Source of the DNA: Phenylobacterium zucineum HLK1
GTDB lineage: Bacteria; Pseudomonadota; Alphaproteobacteria; Caulobacterales; Caulobacteraceae
Assembly: GCF_000017265.1 (NCBI RefSeq)
Contig: NC_011144.1
Coordinates: 3,760,001-3,824,000 of the forward strand
Length of the DNA: 64,000 nt
Direction: 5' to 3'
Positions 36,829 through 46,189 of the stretch are shown here, in pieces. Below the pieces are notes generated by a model. That model saw only the letters and a list, made by a program, of their open reading frames with translations. It was not told where the DNA came from and ran no database searches. Within the stretch, counting starts at the first letter, position 1. Each line of letters begins with the position of its first letter. Made by a program: the position numbers and the translations under genes.

Positions 36829-38616
36829 ATGACCTACCAGGCCCCCGTGCGGGACTACGTCTTCCTGCTGCGCGACGTGCTGCAGCTCGACCGCCACGCC
36901 AACCTGCCCGCCTTCGCCGACGCCTCGATGGACACCGTCGAGGCCATCCTGGAGGAGGCCGGCAAGTTCACCTCCGAGGTGCTCGCACCGCTGAACCCGG
37001 TGGGCGACAAGGAAGGCTGCACGTGGAGCCCGGACTTCACCGTCCGGACCCCCACCGGCTTCAAGGAGGCCTACGCCCAGCTGGTCGAGGCCGGGTGGCC
37101 GGCGCTGGGCGCCGACCCCGCCTTCGGCGGCCAGGGCCTGCCGCACGTGGTCAACGTGGCGTTCTCCGAGATGAGCTCCTCGGCGAACATGGCCTTCTCG
37201 ATGTACCCGGGCCTGACCCACGGCGCCTATTCGGCGATCCACGTCGGCGGCTCGCCCGAGCAGAAGGCGCTGTACCTGCCGAAGCTCGCCTCGGGCCATT
37301 GGGCCGGGACCATGAACCTGACCGAGCCGCACTGCGGCACCGACCTTGGCCTGCTGCGCACCAAGGCCGTCCCGCAAGCGGACGGGACCTACAAGATCAC
37401 GGGCCAGAAGATCTGGATTTCGGGCGGCGAGCAGGACCTGACGCCGAACATCGTCCACCTGGTGCTGGCGCGGATCGAGGGGGCGCCGGCCGGCGTGCGG
37501 GGCATCAGCCTGTTCATCGTGCCGAAGTTCATCCCTGACGCGAACGGCGAGCCGGGCGAGCGCAACTCGGTCAAGTGCCTGGGCCTGGAAGAGAAGATGG
37601 GCATCCACGGCAACGCCACCTGCGTGATCAGCCACGAGGAGGCCACAGGCTGGCTCGTCGGCGAGGAGAACCAGGGCCTGAAGCTGATGTTCGTGATGAT
37701 GAACGAGGCGCGGCTGGGCGTCGGCCTGCAGGGGATCGCCCAGGCCGAGGCCGCCTACCAGGCCGCCGCCGAGTTCGCCAAGGAGCGCCTGCAGGGCCGC
37801 TCGCTCACGGGCCCCAAGAACCCCGACGGCCCGGCCGATCCGATCATCGTCCACCCCGACGTGCGGCGGATGCTGCTGGACAGCCGCGCCCTCATCGAGG
37901 GCGGCCGCGCCTTCATGGCCTGGACTGCCCTCCACGGCGACCTGGCCCACGCCAGCGAGGACGAAGCGGTGCGCCAGAAGGGCCGCGACTACATGGCCCT
38001 GATGACGCCGGTGGTGAAGGCGTTCCTCACCGACCGCGGCTTCAAGGTCTGCTCCGACGCCATGCAGGTGCATGGCGGCTCTGGCTTCACCGAGCACTTC
38101 CCGGCCAGCCAGTACCTGCGCGACGTGCGCATCGCCCTGATCTACGAGGGCACCAACGGCGTGCAGGCCCTGGACCTGGTGGGCCGCAAGCTCGCCGCCG
38201 ACGGCGGCCGGGCGGTGATGAGCTTCTTCGCCGAGCTGGACGCCTTCGTCGCCGAGAACGAAGGCGATCCGGGCCTGAAGCCGTTCGTGGAGGGCCTGGC
38301 CCGCGCCAAGGGCGAGCTGCAGGAGGCCACCATGTGGCTGATGCAGAACGGCCTGGCCAATCCCGACAACGCCGGCGCGGCGTCCACCGACTACCTGCAG
38401 CTCTTCGGCCTGACCGCGCTGGCCTACATGTGGGCGATGATGGCCAAGGCCGCCCAGGCGAAGATCGCCGAGGGCGACAAGGACCCGCTCTACGAGCGCA
38501 AGCTCACGGTCGGCCGCTATTACGTCGAGCGGATCCTGCCGGAAACCGGCGGCCATCTTGCCAAGCTGAAGACGGGCGCCGATCTGATGATGAAGCTTCC
38601 GGCGGAAGCGTTCTGA
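36829..38616 (+). CDS. Acyl-CoA dehydrogenase (long form with extra C-terminal domain)
   Basis: 595-aa FAD enzyme of the acyl-CoA dehydrogenase family. NLTEPHCGTDLGLLRTKAV and KIWISGGEQDLTPNIVHLVLARI are FAD/substrate motifs; ADAMQVHGG-like SDAMQVHGGSGFTEHFPAS and IYEGTNGVQALDLVGRKL are conserved, with the catalytic Glu in YEGTNG. The C-terminal 130 residues form the additional helical domain of the long subgroup. Preceded by a LiuR-like regulator. Exact chain length specificity is unknown. Confidence 0.9.
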   Translation: MTYQAPVRDYVFLLRDVLQLDRHANLPAFADASMDTVEAILEEAGKFTSEVLAPLNPVGDKEGCTWSPDFTVRTPTGFKEAYAQLVEAGWPALGADPAFGGQGLPHVVNVAFSEMSSSANMAFSMYPGLTHGAYSAIHVGGSPEQKALYLPKLASGHWAGTMNLTEPHCGTDLGLLRTKAVPQADGTYKITGQKIWISGGEQDLTPNIVHLVLARIEGAPAGVRGISLFIVPKFIPDANGEPGERNSVKCLGLEEKMGIHGNATCVISHEEATGWLVGEENQGLKLMFVMMNEARLGVGLQGIAQAEAAYQAAAEFAKERLQGRSLTGPKNPDGPADPIIVHPDVRRMLLDSRALIEGGRAFMAWTALHGDLAHASEDEAVRQKGRDYMALMTPVVKAFLTDRGFKVCSDAMQVHGGSGFTEHFPASQYLRDVRIALIYEGTNGVQALDLVGRKLAADGGRAVMSFFAELDAFVAENEGDPGLKPFVEGLARAKGELQEATMWLMQNGLANPDNAGAASTDYLQLFGLTALAYMWAMMAKAAQAKIAEGDKDPLYERKLTVGRYYVERILPETGGHLAKLKTGADLMMKLPAEAF

Positions 38617-38633
38617 CATCAGGGGGAGCAGGG

Positions 38634-39107
38634 ATGGCCGTCTACCGCGCGAGGATCGACTGGACGCTGGAGGAGGGCGCCGACTTCCCCAACGGGCGCT
38701 ACAGCCGCGGCCACACGGTGGCCTTCGAGCAACACGCCGTCCCGGCCACCGCCTCGCGGCACGTGGTCGGGAAAAAGTGGGCGGTCGAGGGGGCGGTGGA
38801 CCCGGAGGAGATGCTGGTCGCCTCGCTCTCCTCCTGCCACATGCTGACGTTCCTCCACATGGCCAGGCTCGAAGGGTTCGCCGTGACCCGCTACGTCGAC
38901 GCCGCCGAGGGGGTGATGGAGAAGAACGCCGAAGGGCGCCTGGCCATCACCCGCGTCGTGCTGCGCCCGCTGATCACCTACGCCGGCCGGCGTCCCACGC
39001 CGGAGGAGGCCGACCACCTGCACCACCTGGCCCACGAGGAGTGCTTCATCGCCAACTCGGTGAAGACCGAGATCGTGGTCGAGGAGGTCCAGCCGGCGGA
39101 CGCCTAG
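38634..39107 (+). CDS. OsmC family protein
   Basis: 157-aa OsmC/Ohr superfamily protein. The first redox Cys is in LVASLSSCHMLTFLHMARL, the second in HHLAHEECFIANSVKTEI, so both peroxidatic and resolving cysteines are present. Expected to reduce organic hydroperoxides, though OsmC homologues vary. Starts 18 bp after the acyl-CoA dehydrogenase gene and may be cotranscribed. Overlaps the convergent vsr gene by 4 bp. Confidence 0.88.
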   Translation: MAVYRARIDWTLEEGADFPNGRYSRGHTVAFEQHAVPATASRHVVGKKWAVEGAVDPEEMLVASLSSCHMLTFLHMARLEGFAVTRYVDAAEGVMEKNAEGRLAITRVVLRPLITYAGRRPTPEEADHLHHLAHEECFIANSVKTEIVVEEVQPADA

Positions 39108-39517
39108 AGCAGCGCCCTCAGCCGCGCCTCCAGCGCCGGCGCGTCCTTCAGCTCGCACTCCCAGAGCGTCTCCACGCGCCAGCCGGCGGCGGCCAGCGCC
39201 TCGCGGTCGCGCGCGTCCCGGGCGACGTTGCGGGCGACCTTGGCGGTCCAGTAGTCGCGGTTCTGCTTGGGGACGCGCGCGCCCCGGGGGCAGTCGTGCC
39301 CGTGCCAGAAGCAGCCGTGGACGAACAGCGCCAGGCGCCGGCCCGGCATGACGATGTCCGGACTGCCGGGCAGGTCCTTGCGGTGCAGCCGGTAGCGGGC
39401 GCCGAGCCCGGTCAGCGCCCGGCGCACCGTCATCTCGGGCGTGGTGTCCTTGCCCTTCACCCGCCGCATCACGGCGGAGCGCTTCTCCGCGTCGAATACG
39501 TCGGAGCGGGACGTCAC
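39104..39517 (-). CDS. vsr: Very short patch repair (Vsr) endonuclease
   Basis: 137 aa. Vsr signature: FDAEKRSAVMRRVKGKDTTP, LPGSPDIVMPGRRLALFVHG and CFWHGHDCPRGARVP with Asp, His and Zn-type cysteines, and LWECELKD. It nicks DNA next to T:G mismatches produced by deamination of 5-methylcytosine. A cytosine methyltransferase gene lies two genes upstream. It overlaps the cysK stop by 4 bp, so is translationally coupled to cysK. Confidence 0.92.
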   Translation of the reverse strand: MTSRSDVFDAEKRSAVMRRVKGKDTTPEMTVRRALTGLGARYRLHRKDLPGSPDIVMPGRRLALFVHGCFWHGHDCPRGARVPKQNRDYWTAKVARNVARDARDREALAAAGWRVETLWECELKDAPALEARLRALL

Positions 39518-40503
39518 AGCCCCTCGAACAGCGCCGTCGAGATGTAGCGCTCGGCGAAGCTCGGGATGATCGCCACCACCAGCTTGCCGGCCATGTCGTC
39601 GCGCTTCGCCACCTCGAAGGCGGCGGTCAGCGCGGCGCCGGACGAGATGCCGACCGGGATTCCCTCCTCGCTCGCCACGCGGCGCGCCATGGCGAAGCTG
39701 TCGTCGTTCGAGACCTGCACCACCTCGTCGATCACGCCCCGGTCCAGGATCGAGGGCACGAAGCCCGCGCCGATGCCCTGGATCTTGTGCGGGCCAGGAT
39801 TGCCGCCCGACAGCACCGGCGAGGCGTCGGGCTCGACGGCCACCATCTTCACCGAGGGCTTGCGGGCCTTCAGCACCTGGCCGACGCCGGTGATCGTGCC
39901 GCCGGTGCCGACGCCCGAGATCACCACGTCCACGCGGCCCTCGGTGTCGTTCCAGATCTCCTCGGCGGTCGAGACCCGGTGGATCAGCGGGTTGGCGACG
40001 TTGTCGAACTGCTGCGGCATCACCGCGCCGGGCGTGGCCTCCACCAGCTCCTTGGCCCGGGCGACCGCGCCGGCCATGCCCTTCTCGGCCGGAGTCAGCT
40101 CGAGCTTGGCGCCCAGGATCACCAGCATCTTGCGCCGCTCGATCGACATGCTCTCTGGCATGACGAGGGTGAGCTTGTAGCCCTTGGCGGCGGCCACGAA
40201 GGCCAGCGCGATGCCGGTGTTGCCGGACGTGGGCTCGATGATCACGCCGCCCGGCTTCAGGACGCCCTTGGCCTCCAGGTACTCGACCATGGCCACGCCG
40301 ATGCGGTCCTTCACCGACGCGACGGGGTTGAAGAACTCGAGCTTGGCGACGACCTCGCCCTTGGGTTTCAGCGCGGCCGTCAGGTGCGGCAGGCGCACCA
40401 GCGGGGTGTCGCCCATGGTGTCGAGGATGGAGTCGTAGATCTTGCCGCGGCCGGACCGGCGGAAGCGGGCGGCGTCGTAGACCTTGTCGGGGGTGGCGTC
40501 CAT
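39514..40503 (-). CDS. cysK: Cysteine synthase A
   Basis: 329-aa PLP enzyme joining O-acetylserine and sulfide. PLP lysine in NPVASVKDRIGVAMVEYLE, substrate loop EPTSGNTGIALAFVAAAKG, and phosphate-binding SGVGTGGTITGVGQVLK; the C-terminal ISSGAALTAAFEVAKR is standard. Sits between a cytosine methyltransferase gene and vsr on the same strand. Normal length and no sign of degeneration. Confidence 0.94.
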   Translation of the reverse strand: MDATPDKVYDAARFRRSGRGKIYDSILDTMGDTPLVRLPHLTAALKPKGEVVAKLEFFNPVASVKDRIGVAMVEYLEAKGVLKPGGVIIEPTSGNTGIALAFVAAAKGYKLTLVMPESMSIERRKMLVILGAKLELTPAEKGMAGAVARAKELVEATPGAVMPQQFDNVANPLIHRVSTAEEIWNDTEGRVDVVISGVGTGGTITGVGQVLKARKPSVKMVAVEPDASPVLSGGNPGPHKIQGIGAGFVPSILDRGVIDEVVQVSNDDSFAMARRVASEEGIPVGISSGAALTAAFEVAKRDDMAGKLVVAIIPSFAERYISTALFEGL

Positions 40504-40599
40504 CGGAAGGACCTCCAGGGTGGAATTCGGGAGCTTGCCCGCGACCCTAGAACTTCTCCGGCGTTTTGGAAGGCGCCGCGCCTGAGGCGGCGTTTAGAT

Positions 40600-41727
40600 T
40601 TACTCGGCGGCCATGGCGGCGGCGGGCGCCAGCAGCGGCTCCAGCAGCTCCTGCGCCAGCCAGCGGACCACCGGCACGGCCACGCCGTCCCCGGCCACGT
40701 GCAGGGCGGCGGTGGCCGCGGGCGGCAGGCGATAGCTCTCGGGCAGGCCCATCAGCCGCGCCGCCTCGCGGGCGGCGAGCAGGCGGCTGCGGACGGCGCC
40801 GTCCTCCACCACCACGATCGCCTGGCGCGAGGACCCGCCCCGGGGCGTGCGCAGGCAGCCTGCGAGACCGTCGAAGCGCACCTCGGCCCGCTGCACCCTG
40901 CGCCCCTCCTCGATCCGCGTGCGCCGGAACACGGCGCCCACGGCCCGGCCGCGCTGGGCCGACAGCTTCGCCCGGTGCGCCGGCGCCATCAGCGACAGCA
41001 GGCGCTCGGTCTGATGCGGCGCGTGCCAGGCGACCGCCGCGTCCGGCTCCAGCAGGGCGGCGAGGTCGGTGTTGCGGGCGGGCGGCGCCGGGAGCCGCCA
41101 CCAGACCCAGCTCGCCGCCAGCTCCGGCGGAAGCGCGGCCTGGGCGGTGCGCACCGCGCGGGTGTGGAACGGGCCGTCGCCGACGAGGCGGGCGGGCGGG
41201 GGAACCTTCGAGGCCACGACGAACACCCGCGGCCGCGACTGCGGAAGCAGGTGCGCCGCGTCGATCTCGAGCGCCCCGAACACATAGCCCTCGGCCGCGA
41301 GCGCCCGGCCCAGCGCCGCGAAGTCGGCGCCGCCGCGCGAGGTCAGCAGGCCCACGACGTTCTCGATGACGACCAGGCTCGGCGCCCGGCCCTCGCCGCC
41401 CAGCTCCCGGATCAGCTTCCAGAAGCCGAAGAAGGCCGACGAGCGGCCGCCCTCCAGGCCCGCCCGGGCGCCGGCGAGGCTGAAATCCTGGCAGGGGCTG
41501 GAGGCCCAGGCGAGATCCGCCCGGCCGGGCAGGTCGACGGGCCCCAGCTTCCAGACGTCGCCCTCGCGGAAGTGGCTTTCCGCGTCGGGGAAGTTGGCCC
41601 GGTAGGTCGCGGCCTTCACCGGGTCGAAGTCGTTGGCGAAGGCGCAAGCCCAGCGCGCGCCCAGGCCCAGGCGCGCCATGCCGCCGCCGGCGAAGAATTC
41701 GTAGAAGCTGAAGGGTGTCGCGCCCAC
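40600..41727 (-). CDS. DNA cytosine-5 methyltransferase
   Basis: 375 aa. Motif I FYEFFAGGGMARLGLG, catalytic Cys in ASSPCQDFSLAG (PCQ), ENV motif VVIENVVGLLTS, motif VIII QSRPRVFVVAS, a target recognition region, and motif IX/X elements (LRTPRGGSSRQAIVVVE; GDGVAVPVVRWLAQELLEP). No restriction endonuclease is adjacent, so it is probably a solitary methyltransferase; vsr nearby fits repair of deaminated 5-methylcytosine. Recognition sequence cannot be read. Confidence 0.93.
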   Translation of the reverse strand: MGATPFSFYEFFAGGGMARLGLGARWACAFANDFDPVKAATYRANFPDAESHFREGDVWKLGPVDLPGRADLAWASSPCQDFSLAGARAGLEGGRSSAFFGFWKLIRELGGEGRAPSLVVIENVVGLLTSRGGADFAALGRALAAEGYVFGALEIDAAHLLPQSRPRVFVVASKVPPPARLVGDGPFHTRAVRTAQAALPPELAASWVWWRLPAPPARNTDLAALLEPDAAVAWHAPHQTERLLSLMAPAHRAKLSAQRGRAVGAVFRRTRIEEGRRVQRAEVRFDGLAGCLRTPRGGSSRQAIVVVEDGAVRSRLLAAREAARLMGLPESYRLPPAATAALHVAGDGVAVPVVRWLAQELLEPLLAPAAAMAAE

Positions 41728-41771
41728 GGAAGTGAGGCTAGCCTGATTTGTGGAAAACCCGGGAAGGCTCC

Positions 41772-42218
41772 ATGCGACACGCGCTGCTTCCGCTGCTGCT
41801 CCTCCTCGCCGCCTGCCAACCGCAGGACCCCGACGGCGCGGCCGCCCCGCCCCCGGCCGACGCCCCGCCGGCGCTGGAGCCGGTCCCGACCGTCAGCGAC
41901 TTCAGCCGGCCGATGACCGCGCGCGGGACCGAGCCGTTCTGGGCGGTGCGGATCGACGGCACGAAGGCGGTGCTGCTGCGGCCCGACCACCCCGAGAAGG
42001 CGTTCGAGGCGCCGGGCGCGCAGATCTCGCCCGGGCGGGCGGTCTACGAGATGACGGCGCAGGACGGGACGACGATGCGGGTGACCCTATTCGTCTCCAC
42101 CTGTTCCGACGGGATGAGCGACCTGACGTATCCGATGACGGCCGAGGTGGAGCTGGCCGGCGAAGCGCTGCGCGGGTGCGCCGCGCCCACCGACGACCTG
42201 CCGCGCGAAGGCGGCTAG
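41772..42218 (+). CDS. Lipoprotein of unknown function
   Basis: 148 aa with lipoprotein signal MRHALLPLLLLLAACQPQ. After a Pro/Ala-rich spacer the folded part has GTEPFWAVRIDGTKAVLLRP and two cysteines (FVSTCSDGMSD, LRGCAAPTDD). The fold recalls a conserved bacterial outer-membrane-associated lipoprotein family; I am not sure of the name. Divergent from the methyltransferase gene. Confidence 0.75.
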   Translation: MRHALLPLLLLLAACQPQDPDGAAAPPPADAPPALEPVPTVSDFSRPMTARGTEPFWAVRIDGTKAVLLRPDHPEKAFEAPGAQISPGRAVYEMTAQDGTTMRVTLFVSTCSDGMSDLTYPMTAEVELAGEALRGCAAPTDDLPREGG

Positions 42219-42340
42219 TCCAGTTCCAGCATCGGAATCTGGCCCTGCTGCGCCTGGGCCTCGCCCCCGTCCCGTCCGGGCAGGGTGAAACCGATCGCGA
42301 TCGCGAGCGCAGCCAGGGCCATGAGGGCTTTGATCTGCAT
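42215..42340 (-). CDS. 41-aa exported or membrane microprotein
   Basis: MQIKALMALAALAIAIGFTL is a signal-anchor-like stretch followed by a polar tail PGRDGGEAQAQQGQIPMLELD. GAGAGGA precedes the ATG at good spacing, so I believe it is translated. Its stop overlaps the convergent lipoprotein stop by 4 bp. No family recognised. Confidence 0.6.
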   Translation of the reverse strand: MQIKALMALAALAIAIGFTLPGRDGGEAQAQQGQIPMLELD

Positions 42341-42526
42341 GGGTCCTCTCTCGTCAAGGTCATGCAACCCCCTCAGAATGCTGCGGTTCCTACGGCGCAG
42401 GCGCACGAATGTGGGATCCCGGCCGCGGCCGGGGCGGCGATCCGGCGCTTGACCTGACCCAGCGTCGGGGCGGCTAGATGGGGCGGCACACGCTCGCAGA
42501 AGCGTGGAACAGTCCGGGAGCGCGCC

Positions 42527-44266
42527 ATGGAAAAGGCCTTCGACCTCGTCGTCCGCGGCGGGACCCTGGTGGACGGATCGGGGGGCGCCCCCTTCGAGGC
42601 GGACGTCGGCGTGAAGGACGGCCGGATCGCCGCGGTCGGCAGGCTGGCGGGCGCGGGCGCCGAGGAGATCGACGCGCGCGGGATGCTGGTCACCCCCGGC
42701 TTCGTCGACATCCACACCCACTACGACGGTCAGGCGACCTGGGACGAGCGCATGCAGCCCTCGTCCTGGCACGGCGTGACGAGCGTGGTGATGGGCAACT
42801 GCGGCGTGGGCTTCGCCCCCTGCCGGCCCGAGGACCACGACCGGCTGGTGCGGCTGATGGAAGGCGTCGAGGATATCCCCTTCCCCGTCCTGTCCCAGGG
42901 CCTGCCCTGGAACTGGGAGAGCTATCCCGACTATCTCGACGCCCTGGCGAGGCGCCGCTTCGACGTCGACGTCGGCAGTCAGCTGCCGCACGCGGCCCTG
43001 CGGGTCTTCGTCATGGGCGAGCGCGGCGCGAACCGCGAGCCGGCGACCGAGGCCGACATCCACGCCATGGCGGCGCTGGCCAGGCGCGCGGCCGAGGCCG
43101 GGGCGCTGGGCTTCTCCACCTCGCGCACGCTGAACCACCGCACCTCGGACGGCCAGCCGACGCCCACACTCACCGCGGGCGAGGACGAGCTTACCGGCAT
43201 CGCCCTCGGCCTTTCCGCCGCCGGCAAGGGCGTGCTGCAGGTGGTCTCGGACTTCGCCGACCCCGAGGCGGAATGGGCGATGCTGCGCCGGATCGTCGAG
43301 CGCTCGGGCCGGCCCCTGTCGTTCAGCCTGGTGCAGAGCCCGCGCGCGCCCGAGAGCTACAAGGTGCTGCTGGCCGGCCTCTCCGAAGCCAACGCCGCGG
43401 GCCTGCCGATGCGGGCGCAGGTGGCCGGCCGGGCGGTGGGGGTGCTGTTCGGCTTCGAGCTGACCATGAACCCCTTCAGCCAGCATCCGGCCTACCAGGA
43501 GATCGCGCACCTGCCGCTGGCGGCCCGGGTCGAGCGCCTGCGCGACCCAGCCTTCCGCGCCCGGCTGCTGCACGAGGAGAGCGAGGCCCAGCGCTGCTTC
43601 GCCGGAACCCAGCCGAGAGCCTGGGACAACATGTGGCCGCTGGGCGAGACGCCGGACTACGAGCCGACCCGGGAGACGACCATCGCCGCCCTGGCCGCCG
43701 CGCGCGGCGCCGACCCGGCCGAGGTGGCTCTGGACCACATGCTGACGAACGGCGGGCGCGGCATGCTGTACCTGCCGTTCCTGAACTACGCCTTCGGCAA
43801 CCTCGATCCGGCCCACGAGATGCTGACCCACCCCGACTGCGTGCCGGGGCTGTCGGACGGCGGGGCGCACGTGGGGATGATCTGCGACGGCAGCTTCCCG
43901 ACGTTCAACATCACCCATTGGACGCGCGACCGCACGCGGGGGCCGAAGCTGCCCCTGGAGCGGATGATCAAGGCCCAGTGCCGCGACACGGCCGAGACGG
44001 TGGGCCTCTTCGACCGTGGTGTGGTCGCGCCGGGCTTCCGCGCCGACCTCAACGTCATCGACTACGGCCGGCTGAAGCTGCACGCGCCCCAGGTGGCCTA
44101 CGACCTGCCGGCCGGCGGGCGGCGGCTGATCCAGCGGGCGGACGGCTATGTGGCGACCATCGTGGCGGGCGAGGTCACCTACCGCGACGGCGAGCCCACC
44201 GGCGCCCTGCCGGGCCGCCTGCTGCGCGGCGCGCAGGCCGCGCCCGTGCGGATGGCGGCGGAGTGA
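42527..44266 (+). CDS. N-acyl-D-amino-acid deacylase-type amidohydrolase
   Basis: 579-aa amidohydrolase of the D-aminoacylase/COG3653 group. Metal ligands in [30 protein letters not shown] (bridging/metal Cys), later His/Asp in [13 protein letters not shown], and the terminal beta-sandwich region [18 protein letters not shown]. Releases a D-amino acid from its N-acyl form or acts on a related amide. Starts about 190 bp downstream of the 41-aa gene start on the other strand. Confidence 0.88.
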   Translation: MEKAFDLVVRGGTLVDGSGGAPFEADVGVKDGRIAAVGRLAGAGAEEIDARGMLVTPGFVDIHTHYDGQATWDERMQPSSWHGVTSVVMGNCGVGFAPCRPEDHDRLVRLMEGVEDIPFPVLSQGLPWNWESYPDYLDALARRRFDVDVGSQLPHAALRVFVMGERGANREPATEADIHAMAALARRAAEAGALGFSTSRTLNHRTSDGQPTPTLTAGEDELTGIALGLSAAGKGVLQVVSDFADPEAEWAMLRRIVERSGRPLSFSLVQSPRAPESYKVLLAGLSEANAAGLPMRAQVAGRAVGVLFGFELTMNPFSQHPAYQEIAHLPLAARVERLRDPAFRARLLHEESEAQRCFAGTQPRAWDNMWPLGETPDYEPTRETTIAALAAARGADPAEVALDHMLTNGGRGMLYLPFLNYAFGNLDPAHEMLTHPDCVPGLSDGGAHVGMICDGSFPTFNITHWTRDRTRGPKLPLERMIKAQCRDTAETVGLFDRGVVAPGFRADLNVIDYGRLKLHAPQVAYDLPAGGRRLIQRADGYVATIVAGEVTYRDGEPTGALPGRLLRGAQAAPVRMAAE

Positions 44267-44335
44267 ACCCCGCCCTCCCGCGGAGGGAGGGAAAGGTCGC
44301 ATCGACCTCGCCGCGAATTGGGCCATAAGGGCGCC

Positions 44336-46189
44336 ATGCCGCCAGCCGTCGCCGAAGCCCAGCTTCCGCCTCTCGACCGCGCGCGCGAGATCCTGCGCCG
44401 CACCTTCGGACACCAGGATTTCCGCGGCCTGCAGGCGCAGGTGATCGCCGAGGTGCTGGCCGGGCGCAGCGCCCTGGCGGTGCTGCCCACCGGCGGGGGC
44501 AAGAGCCTGTGCTACCAGATCCCCGCCCTGGTGCGGCCGGGCCTGGGCCTGGTGGTCTCGCCGCTGATCGCCCTGATGACCGACCAGGTGGCCGCCCTGC
44601 AGCAGTCGGGCGTGGCCGCCGCCCGGCTCGATTCCAACATCGACCTGCACGAGCGCACCGAGACCTGGCGGCGGATCGAGCGCGGCGAGCTGGACCTGCT
44701 CTACGTCTCGCCCGAGGGGCTGATGCAGCCGGCCATGCTGGACCGGCTGAAGAAGACGCCGCTGGCGCTCGTGGCCATCGACGAGGCCCACTGCGTCAGC
44801 CAGTGGGGCCACGACTTCCGTCCCGAGTACCGGATGCTGGGACGCCTGGCCGAGCTGTTCCCGGAGGTCCCGCGCCTGGCGGTGACCGCCACCGCCGACG
44901 CCCGGACGCGCGAGGACATCCGCGGCGAGCTGCGCCTGGAGGGCGCGCGCGAGTTCGTCGCCAGCTTCGCCCGCCCCGAGCTGATCCTGTCGGCCGAGCG
45001 CAAGAAGGGATCCAAGGAGAAGCGCGTCGTCGAGCTGGTCACCGCCCGGCCCGAGCGCTCGGGCGTGGTCTACGCCGGCTCGCGCGATGGGACGGAGAAG
45101 CTGGCCCAGGCCCTGCGCGACGCGGGCGCGCCCGCGCTGGCCTACCACGCGGGGCTGGACCGGCGGCTGCGCGAGCAGCGGCTGGAGGAATTCCTCGAGG
45201 CGGACGCGGCCGTGATGGTGGCGACCATCGCCTTCGGCATGGGCGTGGACAAGCCCGACGTGCGGTTCGTGATCCATGCCGACCCGCCCGCCTCGATCGA
45301 GGCCTACTGGCAGGAGGTGGGCCGGGCCGGGCGCGACGGCGAGCCCGCCGAGGGCATCACCCTCTACGGCTCGGCCGACTTGGCCTGGGCGCTGCGCCGG
45401 ATCGGCGAGCGCGAGGTCGACGAGGCGGTCAAGCAGGTGCAGGTCCGCAAGGTGCGCCAGCTCTACGCCATGCTGGACGGTGTGGCCTGCCGGGCGGCCA
45501 GCGTTCGCCGCTACTTCGGCGAGGAGGGCGTCACGCCCTGCGGCCAGTGCGACCTGTGCGTCTCGCCCCCGGAAACCGTCGACATGACCGAGGCGGCCCA
45601 GAAGGCCCTGTCGGCCGCCCACCGGCTCGGCGGGCGCTTCGGGCGCGGCCGGCTCGTGGACCACCTGCTGGGCAAGACCAAGGACGTCACCGACCACGAG
45701 GCCTCGCTATCGACCTACGGGATCGGGCAGGAGCTGTCGCTGGCCCAATGGCGCGACCTGACCGAGCAGCTGCTGTTCGAGGGGCTGCTGCGCGAGGACC
45801 CCAACGACGGGCGTCCGCTGGTGGGCATCGGCGACGCCGAGGCCGTGCGGGCGGTGTTCCGGGGCGAGCGGCGTGTGGCGATGCGCCGGCCGGCCGAGGG
45901 CTACGATGCGTCGACCCGCTCAGGTCGGCCGCGCCGCAAGGCGAAGGCGCCGCCGCTGTCGCCGCACGACGCGCCGCTGTTCCAGGCGCTGAAGGCCTGG
46001 CGGGCCGGCGAGGCCAAGGCCCAGCACGTGCCGCCCTACGTCATCTTCCACGACGCCACCCTGGCCGCCATCGCCCAGGCGCGGCCGGGCAGCCGCGCGG
46101 CCCTGGCCCTGATCGGCGGCGTCGGCGAGGCCAAGCTCGCCCACTACGGCGAGGCGGTGCTCGAGGTGGTGGGCGCCTTCGAAAGCTAG
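44336..46189 (+). CDS. recQ: ATP-dependent DNA helicase RecQ
   Basis: 617-aa RecQ helicase. Walker A PTGGGKSLCYQIPAL, DEAH motif IDEAHCVSQWGHDFRPEY, motif III VTATAD, motif VI QEVGRAGRDGEPAEGI. The RecQ-Ct zinc site is CRAASVRRYF...CGQCDLC and the C-terminal HRDC-like end is ALIGGVGEAKLAHYGEAV. Slightly short but complete. Start at 44336; a TTG at 44318 is possible. Convergent with the PepSY gene (4 bp overlap). Confidence 0.93.
   Translation: MPPAVAEAQLPPLDRAREILRRTFGHQDFRGLQAQVIAEVLAGRSALAVLPTGGGKSLCYQIPALVRPGLGLVVSPLIALMTDQVAALQQSGVAAARLDSNIDLHERTETWRRIERGELDLLYVSPEGLMQPAMLDRLKKTPLALVAIDEAHCVSQWGHDFRPEYRMLGRLAELFPEVPRLAVTATADARTREDIRGELRLEGAREFVASFARPELILSAERKKGSKEKRVVELVTARPERSGVVYAGSRDGTEKLAQALRDAGAPALAYHAGLDRRLREQRLEEFLEADAAVMVATIAFGMGVDKPDVRFVIHADPPASIEAYWQEVGRAGRDGEPAEGITLYGSADLAWALRRIGEREVDEAVKQVQVRKVRQLYAMLDGVACRAASVRRYFGEEGVTPCGQCDLCVSPPETVDMTEAAQKALSAAHRLGGRFGRGRLVDHLLGKTKDVTDHEASLSTYGIGQELSLAQWRDLTEQLLFEGLLREDPNDGRPLVGIGDAEAVRAVFRGERRVAMRRPAEGYDASTRSGRPRRKAKAPPLSPHDAPLFQALKAWRAGEAKAQHVPPYVIFHDATLAAIAQARPGSRAALALIGGVGEAKLAHYGEAVLEVVGAFES

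Noticed and set aside
42215..45697. Minus-strand open frame of more than 1100 codons over the amidohydrolase and recQ genes
   Set aside because: Antisense shadow; composition is the typical Gly/Arg/His-rich shadow pattern. Only its last 126 bp form a plausible small gene, reported separately.
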